Shown here: in pieces, positions 16,974-25,414 of the stretch
How the letters are laid out: every line of letters begins with the position of its first letter
How positions within the stretch are numbered: position 1 is the first letter of the stretch
Source of the DNA: SFLA01 sp045595785
GTDB lineage: Bacteria; Bacillota; Clostridia; Oscillospirales; CAG-382
Assembly: GCA_045595785.1 (NCBI GenBank)
Contig: JAZOBE010000014.1
Location: 1-64,000 of the forward strand
Direction: 5' to 3'
DNA: 64,000 nt
The notes under the pieces: model-generated
What the model was told of the DNA's origin: nothing
Seen by the model: the letters and a program-made list of their open reading frames with translations, nothing else
The model's database searches: none
Made by a program: the position numbers and the translations under genes

Positions 16974-18317
16974 ATGAAAAGATTTATTGCATTAGTTTTG
17001 GTGCTGTCCGCACTGCTTTGCGCCTGCAGACCCTCGGATAATGAGGAATCCGACCTTTCCGAGGAGGTTTCGGTAGGGGATATAAGTGAAAACCAAGCGT
17101 CCGAAGACGATTATTCACCTGTTGAAAAGGCGGAGGTCTTGGACGCGGCGGAGACACTTTTAAGAACGGATATATCCCTTGTAAACATTTTCGCAGGGGG
17201 CTCTCTTTCCGATGGAAAGACGGGATCTTCCTATACCGAAGCCGATGGAAAATATTCATCCTACGAGGTGCTTTCCGTTATGGCGGAGAACACATACGCT
17301 TCGGACACTGTGCGCCGCCGTATGCTGTCATATCCCGACCACGGCGACGATAATATTATCAACGACGAGGGAAAAACCAAATACAAATACACTTATATAA
17401 ACGATTTCGCCTCTGTTGCAGACGATTTTACGGTTTCGGTTGTGTCCTTTGACGATATTAACGCAACGGTATCCGTCTCTGTTTCGGGCAAGAACTTGCA
17501 GATAGGAATGGAAAAGCAGGACGGGGAGTGGAAACTGACCACCAGCGTGTATTTTGCATATCTGCAAAGCGAAATCGATGCACAGCTCCAAAGGGGCTGG
17601 GAAAACAGCATTTATCTGGGTACCCGTCAAAACGCGGGCAGTGCAAAAAAGCTTGCGGGAAAAATGCTCATACTCAATGTCTTCTTAAGCGATGCATTCA
17701 CCGAATGGCCGGACGAATACCGCAAGCAGGTTGAAGACACGGTGGACGACGCCTGCGAGTGGCTTATTACAAAAAGCCGTAATTACGGAAGCGCAAATCT
17801 GGCAATAGATACCCAATCGCTGTTTTACGTCTATTCAGGCTCGGTAACTCCCAATTACCAAATGGCATTTTTGGATATTATGTTCAGCAACACCGTTTAC
17901 GTTGATGTTAACGGATATGTCGAGCAAAACACTCCCTCGGGGTACGACGGTGTCTGCGTCCTTTTCCACGTCTGGAAAAACGGCGACGATTACTGCATCC
18001 CTTGCGATACCGAAAAAACAGACTATCTCACCTATTACGGGGAGAGAGCTATGTTCTACTATTCCAAAAAGGGTATGCACGGTGCATCCAGCTACGCTTC
18101 GGTAATACTTCAGCTTTGCGGCGGAGAAATGCTCTTCGGCAGAAATGACACCAAGGAAATACAAAAAATGTTTCCTACCGACCTTTTGCTTGAGAAAAAG
18201 TATACCATGCTTCCTTTACAGGAATATTCCGTCAGCCCCCTTACTGCTTTTTTAGTAGGCTGGAGCGGATATGCCGACATTCAGATAATTCCATTTACAG
18301 ATATACAGGGAGAGTAA
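16974..18317 (+). CDS. Unknown lipoprotein
   Basis: A 447-residue lipoprotein with lipobox LCAC (C18) and a short acidic linker. The N-terminal half has an IseA/SH3-like look (DDINATVSVSVSGKNLQIGMEKQDGEWKL); the C-terminal half begins KMLILNVFLSDAFTEWPDEYRK and continues through FHVWKNGDDYCIPC, a layout resembling secreted peptidase-like domains but without a zinc-binding HExxH. No family can be named. A strong GGAGGAG ribosome binding site and its own promoter precede it, and only 5 bases separate it from pyrH, so it may drive the pyrH block. Confidence 0.6.
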   Translation: MKRFIALVLVLSALLCACRPSDNEESDLSEEVSVGDISENQASEDDYSPVEKAEVLDAAETLLRTDISLVNIFAGGSLSDGKTGSSYTEADGKYSSYEVLSVMAENTYASDTVRRRMLSYPDHGDDNIINDEGKTKYKYTYINDFASVADDFTVSVVSFDDINATVSVSVSGKNLQIGMEKQDGEWKLTTSVYFAYLQSEIDAQLQRGWENSIYLGTRQNAGSAKKLAGKMLILNVFLSDAFTEWPDEYRKQVEDTVDDACEWLITKSRNYGSANLAIDTQSLFYVYSGSVTPNYQMAFLDIMFSNTVYVDVNGYVEQNTPSGYDGVCVLFHVWKNGDDYCIPCDTEKTDYLTYYGERAMFYYSKKGMHGASSYASVILQLCGGEMLFGRNDTKEIQKMFPTDLLLEKKYTMLPLQEYSVSPLTAFLVGWSGYADIQIIPFTDIQGE

Positions 18318-18322
18318 TAAAA

Positions 18323-19027
18323 ATGAAGTACAACAGAGTTTTACTAAAGCTTTCCGGAGAAGCCCTTTCGGGAAAAGACAATATTCTGGACGCGGAATTT
18401 CTTAAAGAAACCGGTATCCAGATAAAAAGAATGCTTGACGAGGGCATACAGGTAGCCATTGTCTGCGGCGCGGGAAACATCTGGCGCGGCGGCAGACAGC
18501 ACGGCCATAATATCGATAGAGTCCGCGCTGACCAAATGGGTATGATGGGCACCGTTATAAACTCCCTTGCCATTCAGGACGCTATCATTAAAGCAGGCGG
18601 AAAATGCCGTGTAATGAGTGCGGTCCCCATGGCGCAGATATGCGAGATATATTCCCAGTACGGCGCAATAGAGCATCTTGAAAACGGGGAAGCGGTAGTG
18701 CTTTCCTGCGGTACGGGATATCCCTTCTTCACTACGGATACAGGCGCTCTTCTCAGAGCTGCCGAGCTTAAGGTGGACGTGGCAATGTTCGCCAAGAACG
18801 TTGACGGCGTGTATGATAAGGACCCTGCAAAATATCCCGATGCGGTCAAGTACGACCGTATTACATACGCGGAGATGCTGGAGAAGGACCTCCACGCAAT
18901 AGATACCGCCGCAGGTGCCTTGGGCAGAGAAAATGACCTTAAGGTGCTTATGTTCAAACTGGAAGACCCCGAAAATATTTACACCGCCGCCATGGGCGCG
19001 CCGGTGGGCACAATACTTGAAAACTAA
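18323..19027 (+). CDS. pyrH: Uridylate kinase
   Basis: A 234-residue amino-acid-kinase-fold UMP kinase making UDP from UMP. Landmarks are the N-terminal RVLLKLSGEAL, VAIVCGAGNIWRGG, DQMGMMGTVINSLA, and FFTTDTGALLRAAEL near the nucleotide site. First gene of the conserved pyrH-frr-uppS-cdsA-dxr-rseP block; tsf and rpsB, which often precede it, are not here. Confidence 0.97.
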   Translation: MKYNRVLLKLSGEALSGKDNILDAEFLKETGIQIKRMLDEGIQVAIVCGAGNIWRGGRQHGHNIDRVRADQMGMMGTVINSLAIQDAIIKAGGKCRVMSAVPMAQICEIYSQYGAIEHLENGEAVVLSCGTGYPFFTTDTGALLRAAELKVDVAMFAKNVDGVYDKDPAKYPDAVKYDRITYAEMLEKDLHAIDTAAGALGRENDLKVLMFKLEDPENIYTAAMGAPVGTILEN

Positions 19028-19053
19028 AATACACATAAACGGAGGAAACAAAA

Positions 19054-19608
19054 ATGAAGCTTGACCTTAAACCCTATGAAGAGAAAATGAAAAAGAGTAT
19101 TTCCGTTCTGGAAGACGAATTCGGCGGCATTCGTGTCGGCAAGGCTTCCGCAAAGCTCCTTGACAAAATAAAGGTAGATTACTACGGCTCTCCCACAGGT
19201 ATGGACGGCGTTGCTACCGTTAAATCTCCCGATCCCCGTACACTTGTTATCACCCCTTGGGAAGCAAATATGCTTAAGCCTATCGAAAAGGCTATTCAGG
19301 CATCCGATCTGGGTATCACTCCTCAGAACGACGGTAAGTGCATCCGTCTGGCATTCCCTTCTCTTAACGAGGAGCGCAGAAAAGAGCTTGTTAAGCAGGT
19401 AACCAAAATGGGCGAGGAATCAAAGGTTGCTCTCCGTAACATCCGCAGAGATGCAAACGATGCTAGCAAGACCATGAAGAAGAACAGCGAAATGACCGAG
19501 GACGAGCAGAAGGCTTCCGAAAAGAGCGTTCAGGACCTTACCGATAAGTATATCAAAGAGGTTGACGTTGTTGTAAGCAAAAAAGAAAAGGAAATAATGG
19601 AACTTTAA
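19054..19608 (+). CDS. frr: Ribosome recycling factor
   Basis: A 184-residue RRF that with EF-G splits post-termination ribosomes. The protein has the typical two-part layout: a helical stem (KMKKSISVLEDEFGGIRVGKAS at the start, NIRRDANDASKTMKKNSEMTEDEQK at the end) around the small beta domain (VKSPDPRTLVITPWE). GGAGG precedes the ATG. Confidence 0.97.
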   Translation: MKLDLKPYEEKMKKSISVLEDEFGGIRVGKASAKLLDKIKVDYYGSPTGMDGVATVKSPDPRTLVITPWEANMLKPIEKAIQASDLGITPQNDGKCIRLAFPSLNEERRKELVKQVTKMGEESKVALRNIRRDANDASKTMKKNSEMTEDEQKASEKSVQDLTDKYIKEVDVVVSKKEKEIMEL

Positions 19609-19610
19609 TC

Positions 19611-20321
19611 ATGGCGGACGGCATAAAGATCCCCCGTCATATCGCAATAATTATGGACGGCAACCGCAGGTGGGCGAAAAACCGCCTTCTTCCTGCGGGC
19701 TACGGCCATAAAAAAGGCTTTGATACCTTTGTTTCAATAGCCGATGAATGCGGTAATTTAGGCGTAGAGTATCTTACAGTCTACGCCTTTTCCACCGAAA
19801 ACTGGTCCCGCTCCGCAGACGAGGTGGAAACGCTTATGGGTATTATAAAAAGCTCGGTAAACAGTTATATTCCCAAGCTTACGGAAAAGAACATACGGCT
19901 TAACGTGCTGGGTGAGATGCACCGCTTTGACGATGAGACGAGAAAAGCGCTGGAAAACAGTATTGAGTCTTCCCGCAGTAACACGGGACTTACGGTAAAC
20001 CTGTGCCTTTCTTACGGCGGACGGGCGGATATTACCAAAGCGGTAAATGATATAATTGCTTTAGGAAAAGGCAGCGTTACAGAAGAGGACATAACCGCTT
20101 CTCTTTACACCGCAGGTATACCCGACCCCGAATTGATGATACGCACCGGCGGAGAAATACGTATATCCAACTTTTTGCTGTGGCAGTGCGCTTACAGCGA
20201 AATGTATTTTACAGACGTTTTGTGGCCGGATTTCGGCAAAGACGATCTTATGGATGCCATTAAATGGTATTCCGGCAGACAGAGACGCTTCGGCGGAACG
20301 GAAGGAGAAAGCACTAAATGA
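19611..20321 (+). CDS. uppS: Undecaprenyl diphosphate synthase (isoprenyl transferase)
   Basis: A 236-residue cis-prenyltransferase that extends farnesyl diphosphate with isopentenyl diphosphate to give the C55 lipid carrier for cell-wall synthesis. The HIAIIMDGNRRWAK diphosphate-binding block (with the catalytic Asp), YAFSTENW, and the C-terminal DLMIRTGGEIRISNFLLWQ-type motif are all present (here PELMIRTGGEIRISNF). It begins two bases after frr and overlaps cdsA by 4. Confidence 0.96.
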   Translation: MADGIKIPRHIAIIMDGNRRWAKNRLLPAGYGHKKGFDTFVSIADECGNLGVEYLTVYAFSTENWSRSADEVETLMGIIKSSVNSYIPKLTEKNIRLNVLGEMHRFDDETRKALENSIESSRSNTGLTVNLCLSYGGRADITKAVNDIIALGKGSVTEEDITASLYTAGIPDPELMIRTGGEIRISNFLLWQCAYSEMYFTDVLWPDFGKDDLMDAIKWYSGRQRRFGGTEGESTK

Positions 20322-21127
20322 CACGAATACTTACAGCGGCAGTGCTGTTTGCAATAGTTATACCCGTGCTTATTTTTTCCCATACCGTGGTGTTCCCCAT
20401 ATTCCTTGCTCTTGCAGGTGTAATGTGTGTGTGGGAAACAAGCCGCTGCAAGGGGCTTCATAAAAAATGGTATATGTGGCTTCCTTCTGCTTTGTATGTT
20501 GCCATAACTCCCTTTGTTGCCCGTTTTTGTCCGGATGTCAGACTGTGGCTGGTATTAACTGCCGCTTTTTTGGTATATATCTTTTTTTCAGGCGTATTTT
20601 ATTATGGGAAGGTCAGCGTAAACGACCTTTCCTTTATCGCCCTTTTCGGGCTGTATATTGCCGTAGGCGTATATTCTCTTCAGACACTTCGGTGCGGCGC
20701 GCCCAAGGCGTATCTCCTTGTGTTTATTGCCCCCTGGGTCAGTGACGCTATGGCGATGTATTCGGGAAAGCTTTTTGGAAAAAGAAAGCTTTGCCCCAAT
20801 ATCTCTCCCAAAAAGACGGTGGCAGGCGCTGTGGGCAGTATGGTGGGAACCCTGCTGTCTGTTATGATATATATTTTCGTGGTAAACACCTGGTTTAACT
20901 GTTATTACAGCTACGTTAACTTTGCAATTTTTGCCGTTATCGCAGGAGTAATTATCCAATTAGGCGATCTTTCCGCGTCGGTGGTAAAGAGAAATTGCGG
21001 AGTAAAGGATTACGGCAATCTCCTCCCCGGTCACGGCGGAGTTATGGACAGATGTGACAGCATTCTCCCCACAGCCATTTTCGGCTGGGCGGTAATGTAT
21101 ATTGCAGATATTTTTACGATAGTATGA
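20318..21127 (+). CDS. cdsA: Phosphatidate cytidylyltransferase
   Basis: A 269-residue polytopic membrane enzyme (about seven or eight hydrophobic segments) that makes CDP-diacylglycerol from phosphatidate and CTP. The C-terminal signature GDLSASVVKRNCGVKDYGNLLPGHGGVMDRCDS is complete, as is PNISPKKTVAGAVGS upstream of it. Overlaps both neighbours by 4 bases, indicating tight translational coupling with uppS and dxr. Confidence 0.95.
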   Translation: MTRILTAAVLFAIVIPVLIFSHTVVFPIFLALAGVMCVWETSRCKGLHKKWYMWLPSALYVAITPFVARFCPDVRLWLVLTAAFLVYIFFSGVFYYGKVSVNDLSFIALFGLYIAVGVYSLQTLRCGAPKAYLLVFIAPWVSDAMAMYSGKLFGKRKLCPNISPKKTVAGAVGSMVGTLLSVMIYIFVVNTWFNCYYSYVNFAIFAVIAGVIIQLGDLSASVVKRNCGVKDYGNLLPGHGGVMDRCDSILPTAIFGWAVMYIADIFTIV

Positions 21128-22248
21128 AAAGTTTAATTGTTTTGGGGGCTACCGGCTCTATCGGTACCCAGACCTGTGATGTGGCTCGCCGCCACAATTT
21201 CAGGATAACCGCTTTAAGCGGACATTCTAATATTAAATTACTTGAACAGTTATCCCGTGAGTTTTCTCCCCTCTACGCCGTAGCAGGGGAGGAATACGTA
21301 TCGGACCTTAAAATACGCCTTGCGGATACAGGTGTTAAGGTGCTTCCCGAAAGTGAGCTTCACTACGTTGCGGCTGAATGTGAGGGAGATACCGTACTCA
21401 ACGCCGTCACGGGTATCGCAGGGCTTCGTTCCTCTCTTTCCGTTCTTGAGGCGGGCAAGACCCTTTGCCTTGCCAACAAGGAGAGCATGGTCACCGGCGG
21501 AGACCTTGTAAACGCTATGGCGAAAAGGACGGGTGCGAAAATTCTGCCCGTGGATTCGGAGCATTCCGCTATTTTCCAGTGTCTTGACGGAAACAAGGTA
21601 AAAAAAATTCTTCTTACAGCCTCCGGCGGTCCTTTTTACGGGTATACCCGCGAGCAGCTTGACGCTGTTACACCGGAGGATGCCCTTGCCCACCCCACAT
21701 GGAATATGGGCAAAAAAATAACCATAGATTCCGCTACTCTTATGAACAAGGGCTTGGAGCTTATTGAGGCGGTACAGCTTTTTGACGTTACTCCCGATAA
21801 GATTCAGGTGCTGGTGCACAGACAGTCCATAGTTCATTCAATGGTGCAGTACGAGGATAACGCGGTGCTCGCCCAGTGCGGCGCGCCGGATATGCGTACC
21901 TGCATCCAGTATGCGTTAACTTACCCCGAAAGAAAAGAGGGTCTGGCAAAGGAACTTGATTTTGCCTCTCTTGGCACACTTACCTTTGCTTTGCCCGATG
22001 AAGATACATTTACCCTGCTTCCTCTTTGCCGAAAAGCCATAACCCGCGGCGGAAACCTGCCTGCGGCTGTAAACGGAGCAAACGAGGCGGCGGTGGATGC
22101 GTTTTTACGCAAAAAAATTGGTTTTACAGACATTTTCCGCGTGGTGGAGAGAGCCTATGAAAAGGCGTGCTTTATTCCTAATCCCACCGTGGAAGACATT
22201 TTTGATACTGACCGCGCGGCAAGAGACGCGGTCGCGGAGGAATACTGA
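21124..22248 (+). CDS. dxr: 1-deoxy-D-xylulose 5-phosphate reductoisomerase
   Basis: A 374-residue enzyme of the MEP isoprenoid route that converts DXP to MEP using NADPH. Visible: the nucleotide-binding LGATGSIGTQT at the N terminus, NKESMVTGG, the metal-site block LPVDSEHSAIFQCL, and TWNMGKKITIDSATLMNKGLE. IspG and IspE of the same pathway lie downstream in the same direction. Confidence 0.97.
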   Translation: MKSLIVLGATGSIGTQTCDVARRHNFRITALSGHSNIKLLEQLSREFSPLYAVAGEEYVSDLKIRLADTGVKVLPESELHYVAAECEGDTVLNAVTGIAGLRSSLSVLEAGKTLCLANKESMVTGGDLVNAMAKRTGAKILPVDSEHSAIFQCLDGNKVKKILLTASGGPFYGYTREQLDAVTPEDALAHPTWNMGKKITIDSATLMNKGLELIEAVQLFDVTPDKIQVLVHRQSIVHSMVQYEDNAVLAQCGAPDMRTCIQYALTYPERKEGLAKELDFASLGTLTFALPDEDTFTLLPLCRKAITRGGNLPAAVNGANEAAVDAFLRKKIGFTDIFRVVERAYEKACFIPNPTVEDIFDTDRAARDAVAEEY

Positions 22249-22250
22249 TA

Positions 22251-23342
22251 TTGCTTAACACACTTATTACGGTAGTTGTTACCCTGCTTATGCTGGGTAT
22301 CCTTGTGCTTATACACGAGGGCGGCCACTATCTTATGGCGCGCGCCTTCAAGGTGGGAATTATGGAGTTTTCCATCGGAATGGGTCCCGTCATTTATAAA
22401 AAGAAGTTTAAATACAACGATTTCTGCATCCGTATGCTGCCTATCGGCGGATACGTCAGTATGATCGGCGAGGACGATACCGAGGTGCCAGAGGAGCATC
22501 AGGGCAAGCCCAGCATTAACGAAAAAAAGGCCTGGCAGAAAATGCTCATCGTACTTGCAGGTCCCTTTATGAATATACTTCTCGGCGTGTTGCTTATGGC
22601 AGGTCTTGTCATCGGGTCGGACACCATTCTTAAACCCGAGGTGGCACAGTTTGTTGACGAAGCGATAAGCGAGGAGAGAGGGCTTCCCGTTAATACCAGC
22701 AGTGAGTACGGACTTGAAATAGGCGATACAATCATTAAAGTAAACGGAAAGCGCGTTTTCGTTTATTATGATTACGCATATTTTATTCAGTCTATGGGTA
22801 ACGAGCCCGTTGACCTTACGGTAAAGCGCGGAGACGAGACGGTTTTACTTGAGGACGTGGTGTTTCCCACCATGGAAGTTAACGGCGTAGTCTACGGACA
22901 GACAGATTTCCTTGTTCCCGAAAAGGAAAAAAACTTTGCAAACGTGTGCTATGAAGCGTTCTGGCAGCCCGTTTCCACCATCCGCACCACCGTGCAGGGA
23001 CTTGTTGATACCGTTTCCGGCAGATACGGCATATCCGGCGTTTCCGGCGTTGTGGGTATGGGCGAAGCTATGAACGAGGTCATCGGCTCGGGAGAAAATG
23101 TCGGTATCATCGTGGAAAATCTGCTTAACTTTATGGTGCTTATATCTCTGTCTCTCGGCATTTTTAATCTCATCCCCCTTCCTGCGCTGGACGGCGGCAG
23201 GTTTGTTATCTACACAATTGAGGGAATTATCGGCAGACGGCTTAACGAAAAAGCCGTATCCATCGCTATCGGCGTAAGTATGGCGTTCCTTCTTTTGCTT
23301 ATGGTGGTTATCACCTTTAAGGATATTTTCTTTTTATTTTAG
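22251..23342 (+). CDS. rseP: RIP zinc metalloprotease, RseP/RasP (site-2 protease) family
   Basis: A 363-residue intramembrane protease. The HExxH zinc motif lies in the first membrane helix (LIHEGGHY), the second ligand region is the C-terminal LDGGRF, and a central PDZ-like domain (residues about 150-235) contains YGLEIGDTIIKVNGKRV. It cleaves membrane-anchored anti-sigma factors or signal-peptide remnants. Start is TTG at 22251 with GGAGG nine bases upstream; no better ATG exists. Follows dxr in the standard order. Confidence 0.93.
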   Translation: MLNTLITVVVTLLMLGILVLIHEGGHYLMARAFKVGIMEFSIGMGPVIYKKKFKYNDFCIRMLPIGGYVSMIGEDDTEVPEEHQGKPSINEKKAWQKMLIVLAGPFMNILLGVLLMAGLVIGSDTILKPEVAQFVDEAISEERGLPVNTSSEYGLEIGDTIIKVNGKRVFVYYDYAYFIQSMGNEPVDLTVKRGDETVLLEDVVFPTMEVNGVVYGQTDFLVPEKEKNFANVCYEAFWQPVSTIRTTVQGLVDTVSGRYGISGVSGVVGMGEAMNEVIGSGENVGIIVENLLNFMVLISLSLGIFNLIPLPALDGGRFVIYTIEGIIGRRLNEKAVSIAIGVSMAFLLLLMVVITFKDIFFLF

Positions 23343-23357
23343 AAAAGGTGTCTTTTT

Positions 23358-24350
23358 ATGAAAAAGATTCTTATGCTTGCAACCGGCGGAACTATCGCCT
23401 GCAGGCGTACTCCCGAGGGGTTAAGACCTCTTATGGGCAGCAACGAGCTGCTTGAGTACGTTCCCATGGTAAGAGCCGTGTGCGAGACAGAGACAATACA
23501 GCTTTATAATCTTGATTCCACGGATATCCGCCCCCATCATTGGCTGGGAATGGCAAATGCAATCTCGGAAAACTATGATAAATACGATGGCTTTGTTATT
23601 ACCCACGGTACGGACACCATGGCGTATACAGCCGCCGCGTTGTCATATCTTTTGCTGGATTGCCCCAAGCCCGTGGTAATAACCGGCTCCCAGAAGCCGG
23701 TGGATATGGAGAATACCGATGCGAGGGTAAACCTTTACGATAGCTTTGTTTACGCTTCGGATGATGATGCCGCAGGCGTGCATATAGTGTTTGACGGCAG
23801 AGTTATTTTGGGCACCCGTGCCAAAAAGACCAGAAGTAAAAGCTACAACGCCTTTTCTTCCATAAATTATCCTGCCGTGGCTTCGGTTTCCGAGGGTCAG
23901 GTCCGCCATTACATCAAGCCCCAAAAGGGTGAAAAACAGTTTTTCTCCTCCCTTAATACCCGTGTCTCCGTGTGTGCGTTGGCACCCTCTATGGACAGCG
24001 GCGCACTTAAGTATATGCTTGACAACAGCGACGCGGTGGTTATCGAGACCTACGGAGTAGGCGGTATTCCCGCAGAAGGCGGATTTTCCGACGTTATCCG
24101 CGAGGGCGTTGAAAGGGGAGTCACCGTAGTTATCACCACTCAGGTGCTTAACGAGGGAAGTGATATGGCGGTGTACCGTGTAGGCAAGGAGATAAAAGAG
24201 GATCTAGGCCTTCTTGAGGCGTATGATATGACCCACGAAGCAACTCTTGCAAAGCTTATGTGGATACTTGCCAATTACACAAAAAGAGAAGATATTGTGC
24301 GTGAATTTTACACTCCGCGCAATAACGACATATACAACAAGGTAAGATGA
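23358..24350 (+). CDS. Type I L-asparaginase
   Basis: A 330-residue asparaginase/glutaminase-type amidohydrolase. Both catalytic blocks are visible: LMLATGGTIAC at the N terminus (nucleophile Thr) and FVITHGTDTMAYTAAALS (second Thr/Asp pair). No signal peptide, so the enzyme is likely the cytoplasmic type I form making aspartate and ammonia. Its place between rseP and ispG is unusual, since ispG usually follows rseP directly; the 4-base overlap with ispG shows that it is integrated into the transcription unit. Confidence 0.93.
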   Translation: MKKILMLATGGTIACRRTPEGLRPLMGSNELLEYVPMVRAVCETETIQLYNLDSTDIRPHHWLGMANAISENYDKYDGFVITHGTDTMAYTAAALSYLLLDCPKPVVITGSQKPVDMENTDARVNLYDSFVYASDDDAAGVHIVFDGRVILGTRAKKTRSKSYNAFSSINYPAVASVSEGQVRHYIKPQKGEKQFFSSLNTRVSVCALAPSMDSGALKYMLDNSDAVVIETYGVGGIPAEGGFSDVIREGVERGVTVVITTQVLNEGSDMAVYRVGKEIKEDLGLLEAYDMTHEATLAKLMWILANYTKREDIVREFYTPRNNDIYNKVR

Positions 24351-25414
24351 ATTTTATGAAGCGTTTATCAAAAGAGGTGCGTATCGGTGCTCTTTCCATA
24401 GGAAACGGCGCCCCCGTAAAGGTACAGTCTATGACGAATATCGACACGGCTGACATCCCCCGTGTTACCGAGCAGTTAAAAAGACTGCAGGCGGCAGGAT
24501 GCCACATCGTGCGTTTTGCCGTAAACAGTATGGATGCGGTTCGCGCCATTCCCGCATATAAATCGGTTACGGATATGCCTCTTGTTGCGGATATCCATTT
24601 CGATTACCGTCTCGCTTTGGAGGCGGCGGAGGCGGGTATTGATAAGATACGCATAAACCCCGGCAATATCGGCGCAGAGGAGAACGTAAAAGCGGTTGCA
24701 TTAAAGTGCGCCCAAAAGAATATTCCCATCCGTATCGGCATTAACGGCGGAAGTCTGGAAAAGGATCTGCTTGCAAAGTACGGCGCTCCCACGGCGGAGG
24801 CTATTGCCGAATCTGCACTGAATAATGCAAAAATGCTGGAAAGATATGACTTTGACAACATCGTGCTTTCCGTTAAAAGCTCCGATGTTGTGCGTATGAT
24901 TCAGGCAAACGAGATAATTGCCGCAAATTGTAATTATCCCCTTCATCTCGGAGTTACCGAGGCAGGAGGAGAAGCAAACGGTACCATCCGAAACGCCATC
25001 GGTATCGGCGCGCTTTTGGCACAGGGTATAGGCGATACCATGCGTGTATCTCTCACCGCAGACCCGGTTAAGGAGGTATATGCCGCCCACCGCATACTTC
25101 GTGTAATGGGAATGGAAAGCGGTATAAACGTAGTATCCTGCCCCACCTGCGGCAGAACAAAAATAGACCTTATTCCTCTGGCGTCCCGTGTGGAAAAACT
25201 GTGTGAGGATATAAAAACAGATAAATATATAACCGTCGCCGTAATGGGCTGTGTGGTAAACGGACCCGGTGAGGCGAGGGAAGCCGACGTAGGCATTGCA
25301 GGCGGCAAGGGCGAGGCAGTCCTTTTCCGCAAGGGCGAGATAGTCGGCAAAATAAAAGAATCGGATATTGAAAGCGTACTCAAAGACGAGATAATGAGGA
25401 TAATAAATGATTGA
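24347..25414 (+). CDS. ispG: 4-hydroxy-3-methylbut-2-en-1-yl diphosphate synthase
   Basis: A 355-residue iron-sulfur enzyme of the MEP pathway. Landmarks are VKVQSMTNIDTADI, PLVADIHFDYRLAL, IRINPGN, and the C-terminal cluster cysteines CPTCGRT and MGCVVNGPGEA. Two start codons are possible: ATG at 24347 (overlapping ansA) or ATG at 24356. The protein before polC overlaps it by 8 bases. Confidence 0.96.
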   Translation: MNFMKRLSKEVRIGALSIGNGAPVKVQSMTNIDTADIPRVTEQLKRLQAAGCHIVRFAVNSMDAVRAIPAYKSVTDMPLVADIHFDYRLALEAAEAGIDKIRINPGNIGAEENVKAVALKCAQKNIPIRIGINGGSLEKDLLAKYGAPTAEAIAESALNNAKMLERYDFDNIVLSVKSSDVVRMIQANEIIAANCNYPLHLGVTEAGGEANGTIRNAIGIGALLAQGIGDTMRVSLTADPVKEVYAAHRILRVMGMESGINVVSCPTCGRTKIDLIPLASRVEKLCEDIKTDKYITVAVMGCVVNGPGEAREADVGIAGGKGEAVLFRKGEIVGKIKESDIESVLKDEIMRIIND

